The notes under the pieces were generated by a model. It ran no database searches. It was not told the origin of the DNA and worked only from the letters and a program-made list of their open reading frames with translations. This document shows, in pieces, positions 47,584 to 58,366 of a DNA stretch of 64,000 nt (positions are counted from its first letter, which is position 1; every line of letters starts with the position of its first letter). Made by a program: the position numbers and the translations under genes. The DNA comes from Rhodococcus aetherivorans. Its GTDB lineage: Bacteria > Actinomycetota > Actinomycetes > Mycobacteriales > Mycobacteriaceae. The stretch spans positions 1-64,000 of the forward strand of contig NZ_JAALEG010000001.1 in assembly GCF_011058165.1 (NCBI RefSeq), written 5' to 3'.

Positions 47584-49544
47584 TCATGACCGGGTTCCGG
47601 CGATCGGCTCGGCCGCCGTCGGCGCTGGTCGTGCCGTCGCAGTCGGGCTCCGAGCGCGCCCGGCCCGGACTCCGTTGGCGATCACGACGATCTCGGCGAC
47701 CTCGTGGACGAGGACGACCGCGGCCAGGCCGAGGACTCCGAACAGGGCGAGTGGCATCAGAACGGTGATGATCGCCAGGGACAGTCCGACGTTCTGCAGC
47801 ATGATCGTCCGCGACCGTCGAGCGTGGCGGAGCGCTCGGGGCAGGTGCCGCAGGTCCTCGCCCATCAGGGCGACGTCGGCGGTGTCGATGGCGACGTCGG
47901 AGCCCATCGCGCCCATCGCGATGCCGAGGTCGGCGGCCGCGAGCGCAGGGGCGTCGTTGACCCCGTCGCCGACCATCGCGGTCGGCCGTGTGGCGCGCAG
48001 GGTCTCGACGAGACGGGCCTTGTCCTCGGGGCGCAGGTCGGCGTGCACCTCGTCGATACCGGCGTCGGCGGCCAGGGCTCGGGCGGTGCGGTCGTGGTCG
48101 CCGGTGAGCATCGCGACGGTGTAGCCGTCACGGCGCAGCCCGGCGACCACCTCGCGCGCTTCCGCGCGGAGCTCGTCGCGGACGGCGACCGCCCCGATCG
48201 CGGCGCCTTCGCGTTCGACGAGGACCGCGGTGGCCCCGGCGTGCTGCATCCGCTCGATGTCCGCGGCGAGCGGACCGGCGTCGATCCAGCCGGGCCGGCC
48301 CAGCCGGACAGGAGCGCCGGCGATGCGGCCGGTCAGGCCGGCACCGGGGACCGCGTCCACCTGTTCGGCCGGCACGTAGTCGTCGACGGCGGCGAGAATC
48401 GCCGGGGCGAGGGGGTGTTCGCTGCGGGCCTCCAGAGCGGCGGCCACGGCGAGAACGTCGTGGGGGGTCGTTCCCTCCGCGGTGGCGACGTCGAGCACGG
48501 CGGGCCGGTTCCGGGTGAGGGTGCCGGTCTTGTCCAACGCGATGCCGCGGATGCGGCCGAGAGCCTCGAGGGCGGCGCCGCCCTTGACCAGGACGCCGAA
48601 CCTGGATGCGGCGCCGACCGCGGCGACGACCGTGACCGGGATCGCGATCGCCAGCGCGCACGGCGACGCGGCGACCAGCACCACCAGGGCGCGTTCGATC
48701 CACACGCGCGGATCCCCGGCCAGGCTGCCGACGACGGCGATGGCCGCGGCCGCGACCATCACGGCCGGGACGAGTGGGGTGGCGATCCTGTCGGCCAGGC
48801 GTTGCGCGTCGCCCTTGCGGGACTGCTCGGCCTCGACGATCCGCACGATCCTGGCCAGCGAGTTGTCCTGCGCGCCGGCGGCGACCTCGACCTCGAGGAC
48901 ACCGGTGCCGTTGATCGACCCGGCGAACACCTCGTCGCCCGGACCGGCCTCGACGGGCATCGATTCCCCGGTGACGGCGGAGGTGTCCAGGGCGGTGCGC
49001 CCGGATCGGACGATCCCGTCGGTGGCGATCCGCTCCCCGGGTTTGACGATCATGACCTCGCCGAGCGCGAGGTCGGCAGGCGGAACGGTCTGCTCGCGAC
49101 CGTCGCGCAGCACCGTGGCGGTGTCCGGGACCAGGGACAGCAGTGCGCGCAGACCACGGCGGGTGCGGGTGACGGCGTACTCCTCGAGTCCCTCGCTGAT
49201 CGCGAACAGGAACGCGAGCATCGCGGCCTCGCCGACCTCACCGAGCAGCACCGCGCCGAGGGCCGCGATCGTCATCAGGGTCCCGACGCCGATCCCGCCC
49301 CTGACCAGGCGTTCGAGCGTGGCGGGGACGAAGGTGTAGCCGGCGACGATCAAGGCCACCGCCTCGAGTCCCACACCGAGAGCGTCGGGTCCGCCGCCGA
49401 CACGGACGATCAGGGCCGCCACCAGCAGGACGCCCGCGGCGCGGCCGCCCGGATCTCCGTGATCTGCCACAACTTCTCGGGCGCGTCCTCGTCCTCGCCG
49501 GGGAGGCGGGGTTCGGCGTGGCCGCAACCGCAGGCGTCGCTCAC
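47584..49544 (-). CDS. Heavy-metal P1B-type ATPase, apparently frameshifted near its N-terminus
   Basis: A metal efflux pump with the full core in one frame: actuator TGES (TSAVTGESMPVE), ion-site SPC in AASPCALAIAIP, phosphorylation DKTGTLT, MLTGDHDRTARALA, and GDGVNDAPAL hinge, ending in HEVAEIVVIANGVRAGR. The natural start seems to be GTG at 49544, overlapping the regulator stop (GTGA), because that frame reads DACGCGHAEPRL and EKLWQITEIR, the usual Cys/His N-terminus of actinobacterial CadA-like pumps. That frame then hits a stop at 49412, while the core continues in the next frame from about AAGVLLVAALIV. A one-step shift near 49430-49465 in a G/C run is needed, so this is either an inactivating mutation, a sequencing error or recoding. 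An internal GTG could start a shorter pump. Confidence 0.8.
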
Positions 49545-49921
49545 GACGCGCTCCCGGTGCCGGTGCCGTAGTTCGGGCACAACGCGACCGCGTTCCCGGT
49601 CGCGGCCAGCAACGTCTCGGCCGAGGCGAGCAGATCCATCAACTCGGGTCGGGTCAGCGAGTAGAACACCTGCCGGCCCTGGGGGCGGCCCTCGACGAGG
49701 TTGCAGTCCCGCAGGCACGCCATGTGCGCAGAGACCGTCGACTGCGCCAACCGCAGCTCACCGACGAGGTCCGCCACCCGCGCCTCACCCTCGGCGAGCC
49801 GTCGCACGATCGCCAATCGGGTGCCGTCCGAGAGGCTGTGGAACAGCGCCACCGCGGCGTCGAGGTCCGACACCGGCCCGGTCGACGTCCGGACCGCACC
49901 ACCGTCGCGATTGATCGTCAT
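49541..49921 (-). CDS. cmtR: CmtR-like ArsR-family metal sensor
   Basis: A 126-residue ArsR/SmtB repressor. The helix-turn-helix is VADLVGELRLAQSTVSAHMACLRDCNLV with the wing GRQVFYSLT. The pair of cysteines in CLRDC plus a third cysteine in the tail (ALCPNYG) reproduces the Cys57/Cys61/Cys102 Cd(II)/Pb(II) site of M. tuberculosis CmtR. It is coupled by a four-base GTGA overlap to the P-type ATPase gene, which it should derepress in cadmium or lead. The ATG at 49921 has no ribosome site, but a TATCAT box lies six bases upstream, so the message is probably leaderless and the operator likely overlaps it. Confidence 0.87.
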   Translation of the reverse strand: MTINRDGGAVRTSTGPVSDLDAAVALFHSLSDGTRLAIVRRLAEGEARVADLVGELRLAQSTVSAHMACLRDCNLVEGRPQGRQVFYSLTRPELMDLLASAETLLAATGNAVALCPNYGTGTGSAS

Positions 49922-49927
49922 ACGGCG

Positions 49928-49933
49928 ATGATA
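49928..49933 (-). promoter_or_regulatory. Candidate -10 box (TATCAT) for leaderless cmtR
   Basis: On the minus strand TATCAT ends six bases before the cmtR ATG, with no ribosome binding site between. Confidence 0.45.
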
Positions 49934-49960
49934 GCGGTTTCAGGCGATGTAACGCTGCGA

Positions 49961-50521
49961 CTACTCGGCGCCGCGCACGACCTGCAGGCCGGGACGGCCG
50001 GCACGCGACGGCACGGGCGTTCCGCGGCGGCCCCGGTTGTCCCGGACGGGATGGGAGAGCCGGTGGGCGTGCAGGTAGGCGACGCCCACGCGGGAATACC
50101 AGGCGGCGGTCCAGGACGGGATGCCGCCCAGCATCGACAGCGCGAACCCGTGGTGGCGGTCGACGAAGTCGACGGTCACCGCGTACAGATCCACCCCCGG
50201 GCACTTCCTGGCCGCCGCCTCGATGTCGAGGTCGTCGGGCCACCAGCTCGCGGGCAGGACGGGGTCGGCCGCCTCGGGGGTGCCCGGGTGGCGGCGACCG
50301 AGCACTCGTCCGCGCACCACCTTGGCGGCGGCGCTGCACGAGCCCTTCGCGAGGCCCCACGTCGTGGACCACAGGCCGGCGGGGTGCGTCAGCGGCAGGA
50401 TCGCCCCGAGCAGTCGTCCCAGCTGCGGTTCACCACCGGTCCGGGAGCACCAAGGCCCACCCTCGTCCGAGCCGTTCGGGGCCGTCTTCCCGTCGGGGCA
50501 TACCGGAGCGCGCTCTCCCAT
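49961..50521 (-). CDS. Protein of unknown function (186 residues)
   Basis: I do not recognise this family. The protein has an N-terminal Cys-containing polar stretch (APVCPDGK, GGPWCSR), a central segment LLGAILPLTHPAGLWSTTWGLAKGSCSAAAKVV, an acidic PASWWPDDLDIEAAARKCPG, then VDLYAVTVDFVDRHHGFALSMLGG and an Arg-rich end. Four cysteines could form a metal site or disulfides. AGGG lies shortly before the ATG at 50521. Base composition resembles its neighbours. It follows, on the same strand, the small gene at 50686 and precedes the cmtR gene, but with no overlap. Its reality rests on coherent coding bias and length. Confidence 0.5.
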   Translation of the reverse strand: MGERAPVCPDGKTAPNGSDEGGPWCSRTGGEPQLGRLLGAILPLTHPAGLWSTTWGLAKGSCSAAAKVVRGRVLGRRHPGTPEAADPVLPASWWPDDLDIEAAARKCPGVDLYAVTVDFVDRHHGFALSMLGGIPSWTAAWYSRVGVAYLHAHRLSHPVRDNRGRRGTPVPSRAGRPGLQVVRGAE

Positions 50522-50685
50522 GGTTCCCTACTCTAAATGTATTGGGCGCCAGTCGGATTGATTTTCGGTGATCGCATCGCGGCAGGGGGATCCGACCGGG
50601 CGGCTCCGCCTGCCCGGCATCCGGGTCGCGGACGGGGCGGTGCTGGGGCGGTCGCTGCGCGTGGGGACTCTGCCGAGGATCGGTC

Positions 50686-50829
50686 TCATCCGCCGTCGAG
50701 GCTCCGGTGGGCCAGTTCCTCGCGCGCGGCGGTCTCGACGCCGACCGGGAGGGCAGGGGTGCGGCCCAGTTCGAGGTCGGCCACGAACTCGGCGAGCAGG
50801 TCGGTCGGCCATCGATCGAAGTCGGCCAT
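50686..50829 (-). CDS. Small protein of unknown function (47 residues)
   Basis: A 47-codon frame starting ATG at 50829 with a purine-rich GAGGGGG about seven bases upstream. The peptide is acidic and helical (MADFDRWPTDLLAEFVADLELGR begins the helix when read in parts) with a VGVETAAREELAHRS end, like many short helical actinobacterial proteins. No family recognised. It sits in an otherwise sparse stretch between two unknown genes. Confidence 0.4.
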   Translation of the reverse strand: MADFDRWPTDLLAEFVADLELGRTPALPVGVETAAREELAHRSLDGG

Positions 50830-50995
50830 CGCAATCCCCCTCGGTGCGTCCGATCGGGCGAGCGGCTTTCCCTCGCCTGCTCCCGATTCTCGATCCCGAT
50901 GCTTCACAATTACACCACCGGCACGTCGTGTGACACGACTCCTCGCATAATCGGTCCGTTCCGCCCGTCCCGTCCGATTCCGGCCCGGGCGCGGA

Positions 50996-52216
50996 TCACG
51001 CCCGGATGCCCTCCACGGCCGGCGCGGAGCTCGGTTCGGCGCCGTGTTCCCGGCCCAGGTCGGCGATCGCGGAGGTGAACTCCGGGTCGAACAGCAGGAA
51101 GCTGAGCAGGTCTCCGCGATCCTCGTCATCGCCGCCGACCAGCCGCGCGACGACGGACGGCGCGGGGTTGCGTAGGAACCGGCGCACGGCGGGCCGGCGA
51201 TGCACCACGTCCTCCGCGATCTCGGCGATCCGGCCGGCCTGGCCCGGTGGTGGACCGGCGAAGTCGATCCCGATGGGACGGTCGGTCGGGGACACCGCGC
51301 GGGTCTGCGCGATCCGTGCGTTGCGGAATTCGAGCGTGTGCAGATCCTCGATCATCCGGTAGCCGAGCATCGCGCGCAGTGCCAGGGCCGCGACGCCGGC
51401 CACGTCGGGAGGCGCCGGCCGGTGCCTCCCGGTGCGCGCCGCGACCGGCGGGGGCCACACCCGCGGCTGCGTCGCCACGACGCCGACGTCGTTCGCGCCC
51501 AGCAGCAGCGCGGGTTTGATCGGGGTGTTGAGCAGCAGTCCGCCGTCGATGTACCAGCCGGAGCGCTGCGGGGCGCATCGGTCGGTGACGTGGATGGGCC
51601 GGAACAGGATCGGGACCGCCGAGGAGGCCAGCAGGTGGTCGACGGTCAGCGTCGTCTCGACGTAGCTGATGTTGCGGCGGATGTCGTACTCGGGCAGGCG
51701 CACCGAATCGTTCTTCTCCACGAACACCACCGTCCCGCCGGTGGCCACGGACGTCGTCGCGACGGCGACCGCGTCCACCAACCCGGCCCGGATGTTCTCG
51801 TGCAGCCGGGTCCACGGGACGAGGCGCTGCAGGGTTCCCCGGATCGGGGTCGTATCGAGCAGGCTGACGAGACGCGTGCGGGGAAAGCCGATCGCCTGGC
51901 CCAGGAAGGCCGCGCCGGTGCCGAGAAGGCTGTGCACCGACGAGTACACGTCGGACGAGACCACCCCGGTCCACAGGTCCACGACCCGTTCCGCGGCCGT
52001 GGGCAGTCCCTCGTCGGCAAACGCGGCGAGCCCGAGCACGTTGATCGCGCCCGCGCTGGTCCCGACGAGGATCGCGGGCGCTGCGCCGTGCCGCGTCATC
52101 CGGGGAAGCAGGGAGGTGATCGCCCCGGCCTGATAGGCACCGCGCGCGCCCGCGCCCGCGACGACCAGCGCCGTCCGCCGGCGTCCGTGGGTACCGCGCG
52201 CCCCGCGTCCGGCCAT
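50996..52216 (-). CDS. Patatin-like phospholipase
   Basis: A 406-residue lipid acyl hydrolase with the patatin Ser-Asp dyad. The oxyanion loop is GAGARGAYQAG (21-31), the nucleophile S54 is in GTSAGAIN, and the catalytic D224 is in YIDGG. LLASSAVPILFRPIHV before the aspartate is the usual family pattern. The C-terminal 100 residues are an actinobacterial helical extension. No signal peptide is visible, so it may be cytosolic or delivered by another route. The start is put at ATG 52216; an upstream TTG in frame at 52264 adds a basic stretch and was not preferred. It lies between unknown genes and the DMT-like membrane protein on the same strand. Confidence 0.85.
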   Translation of the reverse strand: MAGRGARGTHGRRRTALVVAGAGARGAYQAGAITSLLPRMTRHGAAPAILVGTSAGAINVLGLAAFADEGLPTAAERVVDLWTGVVSSDVYSSVHSLLGTGAAFLGQAIGFPRTRLVSLLDTTPIRGTLQRLVPWTRLHENIRAGLVDAVAVATTSVATGGTVVFVEKNDSVRLPEYDIRRNISYVETTLTVDHLLASSAVPILFRPIHVTDRCAPQRSGWYIDGGLLLNTPIKPALLLGANDVGVVATQPRVWPPPVAARTGRHRPAPPDVAGVAALALRAMLGYRMIEDLHTLEFRNARIAQTRAVSPTDRPIGIDFAGPPPGQAGRIAEIAEDVVHRRPAVRRFLRNPAPSVVARLVGGDDEDRGDLLSFLLFDPEFTSAIADLGREHGAEPSSAPAVEGIRA

Positions 52217-52288
52217 GGGCGGAACGGTACCTGCCGGCCTCCGGCCACGGACCCGATTCCGCAACCGGCCCGGTCCGATCGGGAGACG

Positions 52289-52849
52289 CTAGGGGCGGCG
52301 GTCCGGATCGATCCGCTCGAACACCTCGGTCGGGGCGTCGTCGTCGCGCCACCCCGGATCCGGCGCCGCGGCCGCCCCGACCGGCGCCGGCCCGGCGTCG
52401 GGCTTCGCCTTCGGCGCGGACTTGCGCTGCTCCCGGCGCACCAGGAACCGCCCGAGCATCACCGCGGCCGTCGCGGGGACGTACACCAGCAGCACGGTGA
52501 ACGCCGCACCCGAGGTCAGTTCGAAGAACAGCGACTTGACCCCGACCTGGATCGGGCTGACCGTGTCGATCAGCCAGGTGAGCAGGCCGGCGACGAGGCC
52601 GGTGACCGCCGCCGCCTTCAGCCACAGCATCGTCAGGTCCGCACCGTCCTCCGACTGCGGGTGCGCCCGCTGGTCGCGGATCCCGTCGAGCCCGGCCCAC
52701 ACGATCGCGGCGAGCACGACGACGGCCAGCGCGACCATCCGCAGCACCGAGCCTTGCAGCGGCCATTGCACCAGGGCGGCCCCCAGCAGGACCCGCACGA
52801 GCACGTGCACGAGGGTCAGGCCGAGCCCGCGAAGCAACCAGGGTTTCAT
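52289..52849 (-). CDS. B-4DMT-family membrane protein (Rv2536-like)
   Basis: A 186-residue membrane protein with four hydrophobic helices at about 6-28, 35-55, 80-100 and 112-135, then a basic/acidic cytoplasmic tail ending EVFERIDPDRRP. Position next to pepQ-efp matches Rv2536 in M. tuberculosis, annotated there as a B-4DMT-type transporter or conserved membrane protein; the substrate is unknown. The start at ATG 52849 (MKPWLLRGLG) is preferred. The frame stays open upstream to an ATG at 53047 through a DDEGQ-repeat stretch, but that extension would overlap the pepQ start and crosses the tandem repeat array. It is divergent from pepQ. Confidence 0.8.
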   Translation of the reverse strand: MKPWLLRGLGLTLVHVLVRVLLGAALVQWPLQGSVLRMVALAVVVLAAIVWAGLDGIRDQRAHPQSEDGADLTMLWLKAAAVTGLVAGLLTWLIDTVSPIQVGVKSLFFELTSGAAFTVLLVYVPATAAVMLGRFLVRREQRKSAPKAKPDAGPAPVGAAAAPDPGWRDDDAPTEVFERIDPDRRP

Positions 52850-52908
52850 GTACCTCAGAGTAACGTCTGGATCGGCGGAAGTGTGTTCCGCCCCACATGG
52901 TCTCCGCT

Positions 52909-52993
52909 CCTCATCGTCCTGCTCCTCATCGTCCTGCCCTTCGTCGTCCTGCCCTTCGTCGTCCTGCCCTTCGTCGTCCTGCCCTTCGTCGTC
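52909..52993. repeat. 15-bp tandem repeat array between divergent genes
   Basis: A 15-bp unit is repeated 5.7 times: two variant copies CCTCATCGTCCTGCT/C (52909-52938), three identical CTTCGTCGTCCTGCC (52939-52983) and a partial copy to 52993. Because 15 is a multiple of three, the minus strand reads DDEGQ over and over in frame with the downstream membrane protein. Confidence 0.95.
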
Positions 52994-53033
52994 ACCGCCC
53001 GGGCGGCGGCCGTTCCGGCCGCCGCCGCGGGAG

Positions 53034-53039
53034 TACGTT
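53034..53039 (+). promoter_or_regulatory. Candidate -10 box (TACGTT) for leaderless pepQ
   Basis: TACGTT ends six bases before the pepQ ATG, and no ribosome binding site lies between. Confidence 0.45.
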
Positions 53040-53045
53040 GAGCCC

Positions 53046-54140
53046 ATGCCCGCCGATCACGCCTCCCGCCGCGCCGCGCTGCGCCGGCTGCTCGCCGACC
53101 GGGACCTCGATGCGCTCCTGGTGACGGACCTGCTCAACATCCGCTACCTCACCGGCTTCACCGGTTCGAACGCCGCGCTGCTCGTCACCGCCGACGACGA
53201 CGCCGACGAGTCCCGCACCGTCGTGTGCACCGACGGCCGCTACCTCACCCAGATCGCCGCGCAGGTGCCCGACCTGCGGGCCCGGATCGCCCGCGCCAGC
53301 GCCGATCACCTGGTCGGTTCCGCGGCCACGCCGGCCCGGTGGGGCTTCGAGAGCCACATCGTCACCGTCGAACAGCACGTGCGCTGGGCGGGGCTGGACA
53401 GCCCGCTCACCCTCACGCCCGCGCCCCGGCTGGTCGAGCAGTTGCGCATGGTCAAGGACGAACACGAGGTCGGGCTGCTGAAGGCGGCGTGCGCCGCCGC
53501 GGACCGGGCGCTGGCCGACCTCGTCGCCGCCGGCGGGCTGCGCCCGGGCCGCACCGAACGGCAGGTCGGCCGCGATCTCGAGGCCCGCATGCTCGACTAC
53601 GGCGCCGACGGCATCTCCTTCGAGACGATCGTCGCGACCGGGGCGAACTCGGCTGTGCCGCACCACCGGCCCACCGACGCGGTGCTCGCCGCCGGGGACT
53701 TCGTCAAGCTCGACTTCGGCGCGCAGGTCGGGGGATACCACTCCGACATGACCCGCACCTACGTCCTCGCGCGGGCCGCCGACTGGCAGCGGGAGGTGTA
53801 CGACCTCGTCGCGCGCGCCCAGGCGGCCGGGCGGGCGGCGCTCGTGCCGGGCGTCGACCTGGCCGCCGTGGACGCCGCGGCCCGCGGCGTCATCGCCGAC
53901 GCCGGGCACGGTGATCTGTTCCTGCACGGACTCGGCCACGGGGTCGGTCTGGAGATCCACGAAGCACCCGGAATCGGCCAGGCGGCGACCGGTACACTTG
54001 CCTGCGGTGCGGCGGTGACCGTCGAACCGGGCGTGTACTTCTCCGGGCGCGGAGGCGTGCGGATCGAGGACACGCTCGTGGTGCGTGAGCAGGGACCGGA
54101 GCTGCTCACACTCACCGACAAGACATTGACCGTCGTATGA
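53046..54140 (+). CDS. pepQ: Xaa-Pro aminopeptidase / prolidase (M24B)
   Basis: A 364-residue metallopeptidase cleaving X-Pro bonds. The N-terminal creatinase-like domain (1-125) has LLVTDLLNIRYLTGFTGSNAALLVT. The pita-bread domain holds the dinuclear metal ligands: D in VKLDFGAQVGGYHSDMTRT (two aspartates), H in FLHGLGHGVGLEIHEAPG, E in VTVEPGVYF and E in GVRIEDTLVV. The length is normal. It begins the pepQ-efp-nusB operon, conserved in mycobacteria, and its likely leaderless start lies just past the 15-bp repeat array. efp follows after 35 bases. Confidence 0.94.
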   Translation: MPADHASRRAALRRLLADRDLDALLVTDLLNIRYLTGFTGSNAALLVTADDDADESRTVVCTDGRYLTQIAAQVPDLRARIARASADHLVGSAATPARWGFESHIVTVEQHVRWAGLDSPLTLTPAPRLVEQLRMVKDEHEVGLLKAACAAADRALADLVAAGGLRPGRTERQVGRDLEARMLDYGADGISFETIVATGANSAVPHHRPTDAVLAAGDFVKLDFGAQVGGYHSDMTRTYVLARAADWQREVYDLVARAQAAGRAALVPGVDLAAVDAAARGVIADAGHGDLFLHGLGHGVGLEIHEAPGIGQAATGTLACGAAVTVEPGVYFSGRGGVRIEDTLVVREQGPELLTLTDKTLTVV

Positions 54141-54175
54141 GGGCGGTACCTCGACTCTAGGAGACGCGAAACCAA

Positions 54176-54739
54176 GTGGCCGATACCAGCGATTTCAAGA
54201 ACGGGCTCGTGCTGAAGATCGATGGTCAGCTGTGGCAGATCATCGAGTTCCAGCACGTCAAGCCCGGCAAGGGGCCGGCGTTCGTCCGTACGAAGATCAA
54301 GAACGTGCTCTCCGGCAAGACCGTCGACAAGACCTGGAACGCCGGGGTGAAGGTCGAGACCGCCACCGTGGACCGCCGCGACATGACGTACCTGTACCAC
54401 GACGGCACCGACTACGTGTTCATGGACGGCGAGACCTACGACCAGATCTCCATCAACGAGGAGACCCTGGGCGACGGCGCGAAGTTCCTGCTCGAGAACA
54501 TGCAGGTGCAGGTGGCCACCCACGAGGGCACCCCGCTGTTCGTCGAACTGCCGGTCACCGTCGAACTCGAGGTCACCCACACCGATCCCGGCCTGCAGGG
54601 CGACCGCTCCACCGGGGGCACCAAGCCGGCGACCCTCGAGACCGGCGCCGAGATCCAGGTCCCGCTGTTCATCAACACCGGCGACAAGCTCAAGGTCGAT
54701 TCGCGTGACGGCAGCTACCTCGGGCGAGTGAATTCCTGA
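54176..54739 (+). CDS. efp: Elongation factor P
   Basis: A 187-residue three-domain tRNA mimic that relieves ribosome stalling at polyproline. [37 protein letters not shown] is the KOW-like first domain. The loop residue is the Lys in [10 protein letters not shown], the position of post-translational modification in other species. The C-terminal domain ends [20 protein letters not shown]. The start is GTG at 54176 with AGGAG at 54159-54163, a longer than usual spacing of 12 bases. nusB follows without gap, one base after the stop. Confidence 0.96.
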   Translation: MADTSDFKNGLVLKIDGQLWQIIEFQHVKPGKGPAFVRTKIKNVLSGKTVDKTWNAGVKVETATVDRRDMTYLYHDGTDYVFMDGETYDQISINEETLGDGAKFLLENMQVQVATHEGTPLFVELPVTVELEVTHTDPGLQGDRSTGGTKPATLETGAEIQVPLFINTGDKLKVDSRDGSYLGRVNS

Positions 54740-55249
54740 GTGTCCGGTACGCAGAAGAAACTCGGAGCCCGGCACAAGGCGCGTAAGCGTGCCGTCGACC
54801 TGCTGTTCGAGGCCGAAGCCCGCGACATCGACCCGGTCGGTCTCGCGGCCGACCGCATCGCGCTCGCCGTCACCGACGACCAGGTCGCCCAGGTGCCGCC
54901 GTACACGCAGACCGTCGTGCGCGGCGTGGCGGAGCATCTCGACGAGCTCGACCAGGTGATCGCCGAGCACCTGCACGACTGGACGCTCGAGCGGCTGCCC
55001 GCCGTGGACCGGGCGATCCTGCGCATCTCGGTGTGGGAGCTGTTCCACGCCTCCGACGTGCCGCCGGTGGTGGCCGTCGACGAGGCCGTCGAACTGGCCA
55101 AGCAGCTGTCCACCGACGACTCGCCCGCCTTCGTCAACGGCATCCTCGGCCAGATCGTGGCGCTCGCCGACCAGGTCCGTGCCGCCGCGGCGGCCACCTC
55201 GTCGCGCGCCGCCGAGCCGGCCGAGCAGCGGGAGTCCGAGCGGCCCTGA
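54740..55249 (+). CDS. nusB: Transcription antitermination protein NusB
   Basis: A 169-residue all-helical protein that binds boxA RNA with NusE/S10. [26 protein letters not shown] is the RNA-binding N-terminus; [26 protein letters not shown] and [30 protein letters not shown] are the conserved later helices. The GTG start comes immediately after the efp stop, and the operon ends at a hairpin at 55261. The last 20 residues are a Ser/Ala/Glu tail. Confidence 0.95.
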   Translation: MSGTQKKLGARHKARKRAVDLLFEAEARDIDPVGLAADRIALAVTDDQVAQVPPYTQTVVRGVAEHLDELDQVIAEHLHDWTLERLPAVDRAILRISVWELFHASDVPPVVAVDEAVELAKQLSTDDSPAFVNGILGQIVALADQVRAAAAATSSRAAEPAEQRESERP

Positions 55250-55260
55250 CATCGCAACGT

Positions 55261-55304
55261 GAGCGGGCCCGGCCGGGGACGGAAGTCGCCGGCCGGGCCC
55301 GCTC
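55261..55304 (+). terminator. Strong hairpin after nusB
   Basis: GAGCGGGCCCGGCCGG (55261-55276) pairs perfectly with CCGGCCGGGCCCGCTC (55289-55304) around 12 bases. No T-run follows, as is common in actinobacterial terminators. Confidence 0.7.
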
Positions 55305-55374
55305 GTCGCTACCGGGACGGCGGCCTGTGGCACGCCTCACCCCGCACCCGTGTCTGGGGGTCACCGGCCGCTGC

Positions 55375-56981
<1,607 letters not shown>

Positions 56982-57046
56982 CCGGCTCGCACGTGGACCG
57001 CGCAGCCGCGCAGGATACGAAGAACACTGGGACAGGAGAAGATTCG

Positions 57047-58366
57047 GTGTCGCCGCAGGTGCTCATCCGCAACGTGCTCGTCTACGGGGAGGGCGCGCCG
57101 ACCGACGTGCTGCTCGGCGACGAGCAGATCCTCGGGATCGGGACCGACCTCGATGCCGGCTCCGACGCCGAGGTGATCGACGGCGCCGGACGGGTCCTGC
57201 TGCCCGGCTTCGTCGACCTGCACACGCACCTGCGCGAGCCCGGCCGCGAGGACACCGAGACCATCGACACCGGATCCGCCGCGGCGGCGCTCGGCGGCTA
57301 CACCGCGGTGTTCGCGATGGCCAACACCGACCCCGTCGCGGACTCCGTCGTCGTCACCGACCACGTGTGGCGGCGCGGGCAGGAGGTCGGCCTCGTCGAT
57401 GTGCACCCCGTCGGCGCCGTCACCGTCGGCCTCGCGGGCAAGCAGCTCGCGGAGATGGGCACCATGGCCGCCGGCGTCGGCCGCGTCCGGATGTTCTCCG
57501 ACGACGGGCACTGCGTGTACGACCCGCTCATCATGCGCCGGGCGCTCGAGTACTCGAGTTCGCTCGGGGTGCTCATCGCCCAGCACGCCGAGGAACCGCG
57601 GCTGACCGCCGGAGCCGTCGCCCACGAGGGCCCCACCGCGGCGCGCCTCGGCCTGGCCGGCTGGCCGCGCGCGGCCGAGGAGTCCATCGTCGCGCGCGAC
57701 GCCCTGCTCGCCCGGGACGCCGGAGCCCGCGTGCACATCTGCCACGCCTCCACCGCCGGCACCGTCGAGCTGGTGAAATGGGCTAAGGCGCAAGGGATCC
57801 CGATCACCGCCGAGGTCACCCCGCACCACCTCCTGCTGGACGATTCGCGGCTCGAGACCTACGACGGCGTCAACCGTGTCAACCCGCCGCTGCGTGAGCG
57901 CTCCGACGTCGAGGCGCTGCGCCGCGGCCTGGCCGAGGGCGTGCTCGACTGCGTCGCCACCGACCACGCCCCGCACGCCGAGCAGGACAAGTGCTGCGAG
58001 TTCTCCCAGGCCCGTCCCGGCATGCTCGGCCTCGAGACGGCCCTGTCGATCGTCGTCGAGACGATGGTCCGCCCCGGGCTGCTGGACTGGCGCGGCGTCG
58101 CGAAGGTGATGAGCGAACGGCCCGCCGAGATCGTCGGCCTCGACGACCAGGGGCGGCCCCTCGAGGTGGGGGAGCCGGCCAACGTGGTGCTCGTCGACCC
58201 CGACGCCGAGTGGACGGTGCGCGGACCGGAGCTGGCCTCGGTCGCGCACAACACGCCGTACGAGGCGATGACCCTGCCCGGCAAGGTCGTCGCGACCGTG
58301 CTGCGCGGCCGGATCACCGCGCTCGACGGCACGGTCCGGCCGGCCACCGGAAGCGGGGTGCGGTGA
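57047..58366 (+). CDS. pyrC: Dihydroorotase
   Basis: A 439-residue amidohydrolase closing dihydroorotate. The metal site is [10 protein letters not shown] (H59, H61), with [38 protein letters not shown] and [15 protein letters not shown] following in order. Two starts are possible: ATG at 56978 overlapping the pyrB stop (ATGA), or GTG at 57047. I chose the GTG because AGGAG (57034-57038) lies eight bases before it, and the resulting N-terminus ([15 protein letters not shown]) matches the start of the M. tuberculosis protein as I recall it. The ATG would add 23 unconserved residues. Confidence 0.93.
   Translation: MSPQVLIRNVLVYGEGAPTDVLLGDEQILGIGTDLDAGSDAEVIDGAGRVLLPGFVDLHTHLREPGREDTETIDTGSAAAALGGYTAVFAMANTDPVADSVVVTDHVWRRGQEVGLVDVHPVGAVTVGLAGKQLAEMGTMAAGVGRVRMFSDDGHCVYDPLIMRRALEYSSSLGVLIAQHAEEPRLTAGAVAHEGPTAARLGLAGWPRAAEESIVARDALLARDAGARVHICHASTAGTVELVKWAKAQGIPITAEVTPHHLLLDDSRLETYDGVNRVNPPLRERSDVEALRRGLAEGVLDCVATDHAPHAEQDKCCEFSQARPGMLGLETALSIVVETMVRPGLLDWRGVAKVMSERPAEIVGLDDQGRPLEVGEPANVVLVDPDAEWTVRGPELASVAHNTPYEAMTLPGKVVATVLRGRITALDGTVRPATGSGVR

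Noticed and set aside
52909-52993. The 15-bp repeats as binding iterons of an origin
   Set aside because: No replication gene is adjacent, and the repeat looks like simple slippage of a codon-like unit.
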